Shown here: positions 11,166-18,964 of the stretch, piece by piece | Layout: each line of letters begins with the position of its first letter | Position numbering within the stretch: the first letter of the stretch is position 1 | Source: Candidatus Gastranaerophilales bacterium | Lineage (GTDB): Bacteria; Cyanobacteriota; Vampirovibrionia; Gastranaerophilales; Gastranaerophilaceae | Length of the DNA: 55,135 nucleotides | Assembly: GCA_944326115.1 (NCBI GenBank) | Contig: CALVCQ010000012.1 | Span: forward strand, 1 to 55,135 | Direction: 5' to 3' | Notes under the pieces: generated by a model | Database searches by the model: none | What the model was told of the DNA's origin: nothing | The model's input: the letters and a program-made list of their open reading frames with translations, nothing else | Made by a program: the position numbers and the translations under genes

Positions 11166-11287
11166 ATTATAATACCTTAATCAATACTTGCAGTAAACAA
11201 AATAGAGTATTTTGTTAAAAACTTTATCATAATTATAAAGTTTTATGACCCGATTTATTGACTTGTGAATTATATGTAATATATGAT
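11166..11287. promoter_or_regulatory. Divergent promoter region between exoprotein and transporter genes
   Basis: Plus strand: TTGACT at 11258-11263, an 18-base spacer and TATGAT at 11282-11287, placing transcription about 25 bases upstream of the transporter ATG. Minus strand: TATAAT at 11166-11171 in front of the exoprotein gene, without a clear -35 box. The two genes share this roughly 170-base space and may be co-regulated. Confidence 0.5.
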
Positions 11288-11317
11288 TTATATTACTTGT
11301 AGGAATTGTTGATTAGA

Positions 11318-13864
11318 ATGAAAAAATTAATATTCTTAATAAGCCTGTGCTTATTAAGTCAAAACTTTACCATAGCAGCGGAAAATACAGAATATTCCCA
11401 AAACAAAACAACCTCCGCTCCTTTACCGTTAACCGGTGCTTTTGCACAGGCCATTGATGCGGTTTGCAATTCCAAATCAAACGGAAGTTCGCAGATTTAT
11501 AAAAGAAATACTGCTACTGAGTCTAATGTAAAAAAATCAACGGCGTCTCATATCTTTGGAGCCGCTCCGATTCCTGCAATTGTTCCAGATCCTGTCTCTG
11601 ATAATATTCTAAATAATACTACAGTATCTGCGCCGATTCCTCATCAGGCAAAAAACTCTGCGGCTAAAAACAGTTCCGCACAAAAAACCAATGCAAAAAT
11701 TGCCCAAAACACAACATCACAGGCTAAAATTGCACCTACACCACAACCTGTGAAAACTCCTGTTGTTAAAAACAATCCCACACAAAAAAACAATGTAAAA
11801 ATCACACAGAACACAAAACAAACCGCCGCTGCAGCTCCTGTTCCGAATACACAAAAGTCATCTGTAAAAACAAATATACCTGCAGTACAAGAAAAAAAAT
11901 CAATAACGCAAACCACAAAAACAGTATCTAATCCGGTAAAAAACACCGCACCAATTCCTGTACCTGCAGTACAAAAATCAAAACCTGCAGAAGAAAACAA
12001 AATTTCTAAACAACAAACTTCTAATCAACAGCCTCCTACGGCTAAAAAGCAGGAATATCCGCAGCAAAATATTACAGAAACTGCTGAAAATACACCATCA
12101 GCAAGACAATCTGCTGCGGGTATTCCGCCTATTCCTAAATCAGGAGAAAAGTTAAAACAAGAATACAGAGAAGAAGTAGCTGACCAACAAAAATACAAGT
12201 TCTACGAAGATGAAGAGCTGAAAAATGCAGCAAATTCTCAGCCAAAAGAGGAGAAAAAGCTTAATCTTCGTGTCAACAAAAAATCCGACAGACCGCCTGT
12301 TATTGTAGAGGACAATCTCTCTGACCCGAATGACAATACACAGGTGCGTGCAACAATTACAAAAGTAGAATTCACCCCTTCAAGAGTATTTTCAGAAGAA
12401 GAGCTTCAAAAACTTGCCTCTCCTTTGCTTTCTCAACCTGTAACACTGGATGATATCAAAAAAGTTGTGGACGGAATAACCAGATGCTATATTCTCGGCG
12501 ACTACGCAACATCAAAAGCATATCTGCCTCCTCAGGATTTATCTGACGGAGTACTTAAAATCAATCTGTTTGAAGGAACAGTAGGCAAAGTTACAGTAAA
12601 AGACAACCGCTGGACAAAAACAGGTTATATCAAAAACCGTGTAGCACCTACTCCTGGAGATTTATTAAAAGTAGGTGAACTGGAAGAAGACGTTATATTA
12701 TTCAATAAAAACAATGCAGTCAAGCTTAAAGTAGGTCTTTCTGCCGGGGAAGAACCGGGACAGACAGATATAACATTGAATACAGAAGACCCGTTCCCGT
12801 TCCGTCTTGCCTTCCTTGTTGACAATCAGGGTCGACAGACAATAGGCACAACGAGATGGGGAGGTATGATTACTGCTGACAGTCTGTTCGGGCATCGTGA
12901 CAGGATGTCTTTAGGAGGATACCTTGGAAGCGGCAATCGTGTCGGTTTTGCCGACTACAACTTCCCGTTAAACAAATACGGAACAAGGCTCGGTGCATCC
13001 GTTTCCGCTGGCAACATATCCGTTGTAAACGGACCGTTAAGAGACTTCGGCATAGGCGGTACTTCTCAAATTTACAGTGTTTACCTTACACATCCGTTAA
13101 TAGACAAAGTTGATTTTAATCTCGGCTCCTACACATCTGCAAATATAAAACGCTCAACAACTGATATTTCCGGAGTAAAACTTCCTACATTAGGAACTTT
13201 CTCTTTGACACAGGGATTTACAGCACGAAAAGATACAGAAAAAGGTATCTGGTACACAGGTCACTACGGTTCTGTCGGATTTGAAGCATTAGGCGGAGAT
13301 GAAGATTTCTTCAAATACGAAGGAAATATTATGAGGTTACACGATTTCGGACACGGAATCATCGGTCAATTTAGAGTTGCCGGTCAATATTCGCCTCAAG
13401 ACAGACTCCCGTGGATGGAACAATTCCAGATAGGCGGTATGTCTACAGTCAGAGGCTACTCTGAAGGTCTGCTGCTTGGCAAAAGCGGATATCTTGCCAG
13501 TGCAGAAATAATAACCCCTCTGCCATTCCTGCCAAAAGCAATCGGATCTGACAGACTCGGATATATTTACCCGAGAGAAATGATAAAAGGTGCTGTATTT
13601 ATGGATCACGGTATGGTATTCCCTTACAAAGGCGGTCAACCTGTAGACAGCGGAGAATTTTTAATGAGCTGGGGTCTCGGACTCAGAGTAAACTTGAGAA
13701 AAGATGTTGCGGCACGTTTTTACTGGGGATTCGGGCTTAATAACAAATATGACGTTGACCAGAAACTCGGCAGATTCCACTTTGATATTACCTGTGCTCC
13801 TGACATAGGCAGGGTTGTCGCCGGCAGACATCCTAAACAAAAGAAGAAAAAAGAGAATCTTTAA
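11318..13864 (+). CDS. TpsB-type outer-membrane transporter (ShlB/FhaC family)
   Basis: Outer-membrane beta-barrel of the Omp85/TpsB superfamily, expected to export the divergent exoprotein. 848 residues, longer than the usual 550-600. Domains: signal peptide (KKLIFLISLCLLSQNFTIAA, then E); a low-complexity Pro/Lys/Gln/Thr-rich linker over about residues 45-300; a POTRA domain from about 345 (ITKVEFTPSRVFSEEELQKL); and a C-terminal barrel. The conserved VRGY motif is at about residue 711 (GGMSTVRGYSEGLLLGKSGY). ATG 11318 fits the signal peptide; TTG codons at 11306 and 11309 are in frame and nearer to the AGGA at 11301. The long disordered linker is unusual for the family and could span the periplasm or bind peptidoglycan (inference). 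Confidence 0.93.
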   Translation: MKKLIFLISLCLLSQNFTIAAENTEYSQNKTTSAPLPLTGAFAQAIDAVCNSKSNGSSQIYKRNTATESNVKKSTASHIFGAAPIPAIVPDPVSDNILNNTTVSAPIPHQAKNSAAKNSSAQKTNAKIAQNTTSQAKIAPTPQPVKTPVVKNNPTQKNNVKITQNTKQTAAAAPVPNTQKSSVKTNIPAVQEKKSITQTTKTVSNPVKNTAPIPVPAVQKSKPAEENKISKQQTSNQQPPTAKKQEYPQQNITETAENTPSARQSAAGIPPIPKSGEKLKQEYREEVADQQKYKFYEDEELKNAANSQPKEEKKLNLRVNKKSDRPPVIVEDNLSDPNDNTQVRATITKVEFTPSRVFSEEELQKLASPLLSQPVTLDDIKKVVDGITRCYILGDYATSKAYLPPQDLSDGVLKINLFEGTVGKVTVKDNRWTKTGYIKNRVAPTPGDLLKVGELEEDVILFNKNNAVKLKVGLSAGEEPGQTDITLNTEDPFPFRLAFLVDNQGRQTIGTTRWGGMITADSLFGHRDRMSLGGYLGSGNRVGFADYNFPLNKYGTRLGASVSAGNISVVNGPLRDFGIGGTSQIYSVYLTHPLIDKVDFNLGSYTSANIKRSTTDISGVKLPTLGTFSLTQGFTARKDTEKGIWYTGHYGSVGFEALGGDEDFFKYEGNIMRLHDFGHGIIGQFRVAGQYSPQDRLPWMEQFQIGGMSTVRGYSEGLLLGKSGYLASAEIITPLPFLPKAIGSDRLGYIYPREMIKGAVFMDHGMVFPYKGGQPVDSGEFLMSWGLGLRVNLRKDVAARFYWGFGLNNKYDVDQKLGRFHFDITCAPDIGRVVAGRHPKQKKKKENL

Positions 13865-13883
13865 AAATTTATGAGGATTTTTT

Positions 13884-14171
13884 ATGAAGAAATGTCTTTT
13901 ATCTCTGATAATAATTTTGATAAACAGTTCATCTGTTTATGCAGAAGGTGCAGTAAATATTCAATCCGCTATAGATTCAAGAATATATTCAACGCAGGGT
14001 TCACAGCCGTTTGATACACTGGAGAGAAACAACTATACAAATACGGAAATTATGAATCTCGAACAAAAAAGCACCCCCAGAACAGAAATAAAAAACGAAT
14101 CAAAAATTTTGCCGGTGCAAGAAGAAAAGGGTATAAAAGGTTTATTTAAAGGGTTTAGAGTAATTTGGTAA
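13884..14171 (+). CDS. Small secreted protein downstream of the TPS transporter
   Basis: 95 residues, no family recognised. The N-terminus is a clear Sec signal peptide (KKCLLSLIIILINSSSVYA, then EG). The mature part is about 75 residues, polar and without cysteines apart from C4 in the signal peptide. GAGG lies about 8 bases upstream of the ATG and only 19 bases separate it from the transporter stop, so the two are probably co-transcribed. An accessory role in TPS secretion is only suggested by position. Confidence 0.75.
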   Translation: MKKCLLSLIIILINSSSVYAEGAVNIQSAIDSRIYSTQGSQPFDTLERNNYTNTEIMNLEQKSTPRTEIKNESKILPVQEEKGIKGLFKGFRVIW

Positions 14172-14182
14172 TTTTTTCGCAT

Positions 14183-14265
14183 AAAAAAAAGCCGTCCATT
14201 GAGGCCGGCTACTAGACTTGGGGAGGAGGTTTGTTTGACCTTTTGGTCTAACAATTTAGTATTCG
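14183..14265 (-). ncRNA. Candidate small RNA with C-rich anti-Shine-Dalgarno stretch
   Basis: Read on the minus strand there is a small hairpin GACC-AAAA-GGTC (14238-14249), then an unpaired stretch containing CCTCCTCCCC (14219-14230 region). A good intrinsic terminator follows: stem AGCCGgCC/GGaCGGCT at 14190-14210, then eight T. No minus-strand gene precedes it, so the terminator must end some independent transcript. The 5' end is uncertain; a TTGTAC...TATTAA pair lies further upstream on this strand. No known RNA family is recognised. Confidence 0.4.
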
Positions 14266-14462
14266 ACATAATTTATAAAAAACTTTAATAATCTCATCTA
14301 TTTGTAGTACAAATTTTTCTTTTTAAAACCCGAAAGTTATTTTGGATAAAGTGTTTTGACGCTTAGTAAAGAAATGTAACAGAAATATTAAAAACTGAAA
14401 TTATATATTTTTTAAATACTTTATATATATGTAAGTGATGTAAAACAAGAGGTTATTAAAGA

Positions 14463-14627
14463 ATGGCACTTTGTCCCAACAATGCTATAGATAAAAAACT
14501 GGCAAAAATGTATGAAGAAAAAGTCACGGTCAATCTTGAAAACCGATCGTCACTTGATCCGGAAGATTTCTGGAAAACGATGCAAATGATTGCTGTAGCA
14601 AATAAAGCAATGATGCATCTAACATAA
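14463..14627 (+). CDS. 54-residue small protein, function unknown
   Basis: Short ORF beginning MALCPNNAIDKKLAKMYEEK and ending KAMMHLT. GAGG lies 10 bases upstream of the ATG, and a strong terminator follows about 80 bases after the stop. The N-terminal half is charged; the tail is rich in Met and Ala (KTMQMIAVANKAMM) and could be an amphipathic helix. No signal peptide or known domain is seen. It stands alone, with gene-free sequence on both sides (14172-14462 holds only the candidate small RNA on the other strand). Confidence 0.55.
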   Translation: MALCPNNAIDKKLAKMYEEKVTVNLENRSSLDPEDFWKTMQMIAVANKAMMHLT

Positions 14628-14707
14628 GTTTAGAAAGATTATAATCCCCTTTAACCAGGGTGTTAATATTGGAGATTTATGGAGTTTTCCCTATTAGTCT
14701 AGTTTTG

Positions 14708-14733
14708 CCTGAGTGTATCTCAGGTTTTTTTTT
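14708..14733 (+). terminator. Intrinsic terminator after the 54-residue gene
   Basis: Perfect 6-bp stem CCTGAG/CTCAGG with loop TGTAT followed by nine T. The direction is plus only, so it belongs to the transcript of the 14463 gene. Confidence 0.85.
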
Positions 14734-14769
14734 GCAAAAATTTCAGTTAGCAGTCTGTCTGATATTTTT

Positions 14770-15774
14770 TCATCTTAAAGTTGCATTTTTTAGAATATCA
14801 ATATACTTGGCTTTTTCTTCGTTTGTAAATTGTCCCTTTTTTGCAAAATGTATATGATAAATACCTTTTGGTGTGTATACTATTCGTGCAATTTCAGATT
14901 CTTTGGAATTATCAAATTTCCATTCATAAAGTATTTCGCTGTTTGTTTGATTGATAATTTTCTTTTCGAAAGTTTTTTCAGAATTTTTTGCAATAGCTTC
15001 TATTGCACCAAGATGAGTATTGTAATATTCGCTTAATGTAGTTTTAAAATTATCAGTTATTACAAAATATTGGATTGTAACGAGCTGTGTCCATTTGAAA
15101 TTTTTGACATCTTCTCCTTTTAATCCATATTCAATAACTTTTGATTTTTCATCTTTCTGTTCCAGTGCTTTAACCCATTTTTTTGAATCCAATAACAAAA
15201 ATACTTCACCTTTTTGTACAGGCGTTTCAGTTTTAACTGATTGATTTGTATAGGTATTTACTATTTCATTTTTTAATTTTTCCTTTGATTGCTGTTTTGC
15301 TATAGGATCTTCAGCACTATATACAGCACGTTCTGACTCAATTTGCTTTAGCAGTTTTTTGTAATAGATTTTTTCCTTTCCACCCATAGATTCCAAAGTT
15401 ACCGCTGTTTCATAATAATCAATTGCAACTTCATAATCTTTTTGATTTCTTTTTATATCTGCAAGCAGGACATAAGCATTCCAGTGATTCGGAAATAGCC
15501 TTATTGCATCCTGAAAAGTTTTTTCTGCAAGCTGCATTTCTTTTTTGTAAGCATAACTTGTACCTAATAGACACATTGCACTATATGAATCCGGTTTATA
15601 ATTCAGTGCATTATTAAAATAAATGATTGCTTCGTCGTAATTCTTTTCTTTATATGCTCTCATTCCTTTGTCATATTCATATCTGAAATTAAGAGCACTG
15701 CAGCCGCATAAAAAAAGTGCCATAGAAGAGATTATTGTACAAATTAATAGTTTCGAAAAATTTTTTAACAGCAT
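14770..15774 (-). CDS. TPR-repeat lipoprotein
   Basis: 334 residues. The ATG at 15774 is preferred over the ATG 63 bases upstream because it starts a lipoprotein signal peptide (LLICTIISSMALFLCGC) with a lipobox-like LCGC; the cysteine would be lipidated. About residues 35-140 form three tetratricopeptide repeats (YEYDKGMRAYKEKNYDEAII, YKPDSYSAMCLLGTSYAYKK, then a DYEVAIDYYETAV unit). The second half contains VQKGEVFLLLDSKKWVKALE and resembles no family I recognise. Probably a periplasmic or outer-membrane scaffold protein (inference). It is monocistronic. Confidence 0.8.
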   Translation of the reverse strand: MLLKNFSKLLICTIISSMALFLCGCSALNFRYEYDKGMRAYKEKNYDEAIIYFNNALNYKPDSYSAMCLLGTSYAYKKEMQLAEKTFQDAIRLFPNHWNAYVLLADIKRNQKDYEVAIDYYETAVTLESMGGKEKIYYKKLLKQIESERAVYSAEDPIAKQQSKEKLKNEIVNTYTNQSVKTETPVQKGEVFLLLDSKKWVKALEQKDEKSKVIEYGLKGEDVKNFKWTQLVTIQYFVITDNFKTTLSEYYNTHLGAIEAIAKNSEKTFEKKIINQTNSEILYEWKFDNSKESEIARIVYTPKGIYHIHFAKKGQFTNEEKAKYIDILKNATLR

Positions 15775-15863
15775 ATATTCTATCCAATATAAATTATAAT
15801 AACAGAAGTAACATGTGGCAATTATTTTATATAGCATCCTTACTTTTTCAACAATTTTTTCAT

Positions 15864-15906
15864 AAAAACCAAGACTTGCTTATATTATAAGCAAGTCTTG
15901 GTTTTT
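15864..15906. terminator. Bidirectional terminator between tRNA-fMet and the TPR lipoprotein gene
   Basis: Perfect 21-bp inverted repeat centred on 15885 (arm AAAAACCAAGACTTGC... and its complement), with A-runs on the left and T-runs on the right so that it can work in both directions. It lies directly after the tRNA gene on the minus strand. Confidence 0.85.
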
Positions 15907-15909
15907 AAA

Positions 15910-15986
<77 letters not shown>

Positions 15987-16088
15987 ATAAATTATTTTTC
16001 TAACTTTAATTTTCTATTATATAAAAGTTAAACTAAAATTTTCTTACATTTTATTATTAAATGCTGAAAACAAAAAATCAAGTTTTTA

Positions 16089-16241
16089 GGGATTTATATA
16101 ACAAATTCCGCTAATAATAGCTAAAATTCTCACCCTGAACTTGTTTCAGGGTCTTTTAGGCGGAAAGATTCCGAAACAAGTTCAGAATGACATTATGTTT
16201 ATCTCTTAATAATATTTTGCGGAAACATCTATATAAGTCCC
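16089..16241. repeat. MITE-like element M1 with imperfect terminal inverted repeats
   Basis: The ends are 16089-16111 (GGGATTTATATAACAAATTC...) and, inverted, 16219-16241; 17 of 23 positions match by eye. Inside are two interlocking inverted repeats: CCCTGAA/TTCAGGG at 16133-16150 and GAACTTGTTTC (16137-16147) with GAAACAAGTTC (16173-16183). No ORF is present. It accounts for most of the 415-base gap 15987-16401. Related pieces lie at 26323-26446 and 54867-54990. Confidence 0.6.
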
Positions 16242-16401
16242 AATTTTTAGGATATTAGCTTTTTGTAATGCAATACAATGTTATATTAATTTTCTTAAAA
16301 TAAGTCTCACAACTCGGTTTACTTATTGCAATGTTTGAAATATTATAAAATACAAACCGAAACATAAAATCTGACATCTATTATTGTATGGAGACAATCA
16401 A

Positions 16402-17679
16402 TTGACACAGATAAATTCGACTTATGCACTTATAATGCCAAAAGTCAAACTAACGCCGATAAAACAAAAAACGAAAAAAGAAGAAATTAAAGAAATTATA
16501 CAAAACCCTAATGATCCGCTGGCAAAATATCCTTTACGTGCTTTCGGATATTCAAATGAGGTAGGCGCAGCCGTATCTGCAATGCCTGTATGGGGAAAAG
16601 CAGCCGAAGCAGCTTTATGGGTACCTGCCCTTATGTATCTTGGTGCGGATATTTATGACAAATACAAAAGAGGAAAAGAAGGCGATTATACAAAAGCATC
16701 CGCTCAGGCAGCAGTTCAGCAGGCAATTTTTCAGGCTCTTGCCAGTGTGATTTTACCTACCGCTGCCGTAAAAATGGGTCAAAATATTGCAGGATATACA
16801 ACAAAATTTGACGGTTCAAACCTGAGCGCCACAGCAAAAGAAGAAATGTATGACAGACTGTTGGATGAATTTGATAACTATAATTTTGCCAAAGGCGATA
16901 TTGTAAAAAAAGACGGGACAGTAATAAAAGGTTTCGACAGGATAAAAGGACGAATTATTGAAGAAAAGCTTAAGCCTGCACTTGCATCGACAAGAAACGA
17001 TCTCAAAACAGAAAGCTGGTTTTCAAAAGTTATAAGATTTTTTGCTCATTCCAACCGTCCGGTTGCATCAGCATCTTCTAAAGAAGAAGATGTAATTGCA
17101 TTTATTGAAGAAAAGGCAAAAAATATATATGACAAACAAAATTTGCTTGAACAATCATCAAGAGATCAAATTGTACAAACAAATGATTCAGTTCTTTTGA
17201 AATTATATGATAAAGCAGCGCAAAATGCAGATAAAAGAGCGGATTTATTGATAAAGCAAAAGCCTGAATTTATTATTAAAAAGATATTAAACTCACCGGT
17301 TGAAGAACACCAAAAATTGAAAGATGAAATATCATCCATATATGATACTGTTGAAAAAAGACGTTTGCTTGTGCGTCAGGAAGCTGCATCTTCGGAAATG
17401 TTGAAAAGCCTGATGAACAATGAAGAAAATAAAAAAATCATACAGCAATTTGTAAAACGCATAGAAATTACACGTATGGTTATGAGAAATTATATAAAAG
17501 GAAAAAGCATGAAACTGGGACTCTTAAAAACAGCTGGCGGTTTCATTGCTTTAGGCTGTCTGGCTGTGCCTATTGACAACTTCGTGCACAATTTTATTAT
17601 TAAAAAATTTGTTGAACCAGGGCTTGAAAATGTTTCAGGGCTAAAAGAAAAATTAGCTTTTAAGAGAACTTTAAAATAA
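16402..17679 (+). CDS. Hypothetical membrane-associated protein
   Basis: 425 residues with no recognised family. The TTG at 16402 is chosen because GGAG lies 8 bases upstream; an earlier in-frame TTG at 16384 has no such site. The N-terminal third has hydrophobic helices (AALWVPALMYLGADIY; AIFQALASVILPTAAV). The middle is long, charged and probably helical. A further hydrophobic segment lies near the C-terminus (LKTAGGFIALGCLAVPIDNF). No signal peptide is evident. It converges on the minus-strand operon ending at 17682, only 2 bases away. Confidence 0.75.
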   Translation: MTQINSTYALIMPKVKLTPIKQKTKKEEIKEIIQNPNDPLAKYPLRAFGYSNEVGAAVSAMPVWGKAAEAALWVPALMYLGADIYDKYKRGKEGDYTKASAQAAVQQAIFQALASVILPTAAVKMGQNIAGYTTKFDGSNLSATAKEEMYDRLLDEFDNYNFAKGDIVKKDGTVIKGFDRIKGRIIEEKLKPALASTRNDLKTESWFSKVIRFFAHSNRPVASASSKEEDVIAFIEEKAKNIYDKQNLLEQSSRDQIVQTNDSVLLKLYDKAAQNADKRADLLIKQKPEFIIKKILNSPVEEHQKLKDEISSIYDTVEKRRLLVRQEAASSEMLKSLMNNEENKKIIQQFVKRIEITRMVMRNYIKGKSMKLGLLKTAGGFIALGCLAVPIDNFVHNFIIKKFVEPGLENVSGLKEKLAFKRTLK

Positions 17680-17681
17680 AA

Positions 17682-17954
17682 CTACACAGTCACTGAGCAG
17701 GAAGATTGAATCAATTCTTCTTTTTGCTGTCTTGTCAAACTTTTTATCCTGCATTCTTCTTTCATTGCCGCTGATTTTGTATCAAATTCCTTTACATAAA
17801 CCATCTTAAGAGGCTTATGAGAACGTGTATATCGTGCCGCCAATCCTGCTTTGTGTTTTTCAAATCTCGCTGCCGGATTATCCGTATAACCGCAGTACAA
17901 TGTATTATCCACTGTTAATATTATGTATGTATAGAACTTTTTATCTGTTTTCAT
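17682..17954 (-). CDS. GIY-YIG domain nuclease-like protein (UPF0213 type)
   Basis: 90 residues, the usual length of stand-alone single-domain GIY-YIG proteins. Motifs: YTYIILTVDNTLYCGYTDN near the N-terminus (YIL and YCGYT), then ARFEKHKAG and EFDTKSAAMKEECRIKSLTR with the conserved glutamate region. The exact role of this family is poorly defined; it is related to the UvrC N-terminal endonuclease domain. Its ATG overlaps the stop of the upstream dus gene by four bases (ATGA), so it is translationally coupled to it. Confidence 0.88.
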   Translation of the reverse strand: MKTDKKFYTYIILTVDNTLYCGYTDNPAARFEKHKAGLAARYTRSHKPLKMVYVKEFDTKSAAMKEECRIKSLTRQQKEELIQSSCSVTV

Positions 17955-18964
17955 ACAGCTGACATCTCTTTTTTAATTATCAAATCAAGAACAGCCATTA
18001 CTCTGTCAAAATCATTTTCCGTAACAAGCTGTGCCCTGTATATAGCAGCATCTCTTATCCCTCGAATATAATAAGGATAAAATTTTCTTACAAACTGCAT
18101 TGCAACTTTTTCGCCCCGCAGTTTAATTTCGTCAGCTATATGTTCTTTTAAAAGTGTAATTTTTTGAAATATATCAGGTTCAGGCAAAATTTCTCCCGTA
18201 TCAATATAATGTTCTATTCTATATATCAAATCCGGCTGTCCAAGAACCCCTCTTGCTATGGCAATACCGTCTGTTTTTGCTGTTGTGAGACAATCTTTTG
18301 CCGATTCCGGTGTAGTTATATCACCATTAGCAAAAACAGGAACGTTAATTTCTTGTTTAATTTTTGATATAGCAGACCAGTCCGCAGTCCCGGAATACAT
18401 CTGGGATCTTGTCCTGCAATGAATTGTCATTGCATTTGCTCCGGAAGATTCCATAAGTTGAGCAAATTCCATAAAATTTTGTTCCGATGCAGTATACCCC
18501 AGACGAAATTTTACGGTAACAGGTATACTGACTGAATCTTTAACAGCTTTTACGATATCAGCTGCAAGCTGAGGAGTTCTCATCAATGCAGATCCGTCTC
18601 CGCCGGATACAACTTTTTTTACGGGACAGCCCATATTTATATCAATAATAGAAGCACCCTTTGATTCAAGTATTTTAGCAGCCTTTGCCATCATAAAAGG
18701 TTTATGTCCGGAAATTTGAAACGCAAGAGGATATTCATTTTCTTTGTATGCAGTGATTTTCTCATGTTCGTCGGGACGATTTTGCATAAGCATTTCTGAA
18801 CTTATCATCTCTGTAGTTAACAGACATCCCGAAGAAAACTTTCTTATAAGCCGGCGCAAAGGCATATCTGTAATACCTGCCATAGGAGCAAGCGCAACAC
18901 AGCTGTTTATCTGTATATTTCCTATTTTTATTTTCTTATTTTTTTGCTGCAGTTTTGGGTTCAT
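17951..18964 (-). CDS. dusB: tRNA-dihydrouridine synthase (DusB-like)
   Basis: 337 residues, FMN-dependent reductase making dihydrouridine in tRNA. Motifs: APMAGITDMPLR at about residues 26-37 (FMN/active-site loop), NMGCPVKKVVSGGDGSALM with the catalytic Cys113, TVKFRLGY and FANGDI. A helical tRNA-binding C-terminus begins at about residue 245 (ILLKEH-type helix, AMQFVRKFYPYYIRG). The start overlaps the 3' end of the TPR gene by 29 bases, so it is the middle gene of a tight three-gene operon (TPR, dus, GIY-YIG). Confidence 0.94.
   Translation of the reverse strand: MNPKLQQKNKKIKIGNIQINSCVALAPMAGITDMPLRRLIRKFSSGCLLTTEMISSEMLMQNRPDEHEKITAYKENEYPLAFQISGHKPFMMAKAAKILESKGASIIDINMGCPVKKVVSGGDGSALMRTPQLAADIVKAVKDSVSIPVTVKFRLGYTASEQNFMEFAQLMESSGANAMTIHCRTRSQMYSGTADWSAISKIKQEINVPVFANGDITTPESAKDCLTTAKTDGIAIARGVLGQPDLIYRIEHYIDTGEILPEPDIFQKITLLKEHIADEIKLRGEKVAMQFVRKFYPYYIRGIRDAAIYRAQLVTENDFDRVMAVLDLIIKKEMSAV

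Noticed and set aside
11644-12000. 118-codon minus-strand ORF opposite tpsB
   Set aside because: It is the antisense of the low-complexity Pro/Lys/Gln linker; the Cys/Phe-rich product is what such antisense reading gives.
14033-14269. 78-codon minus-strand ORF across the sRNA candidate
   Set aside because: It overlaps most of the secreted 95-residue protein on the other strand, and runs through the terminator hairpin and T-run.
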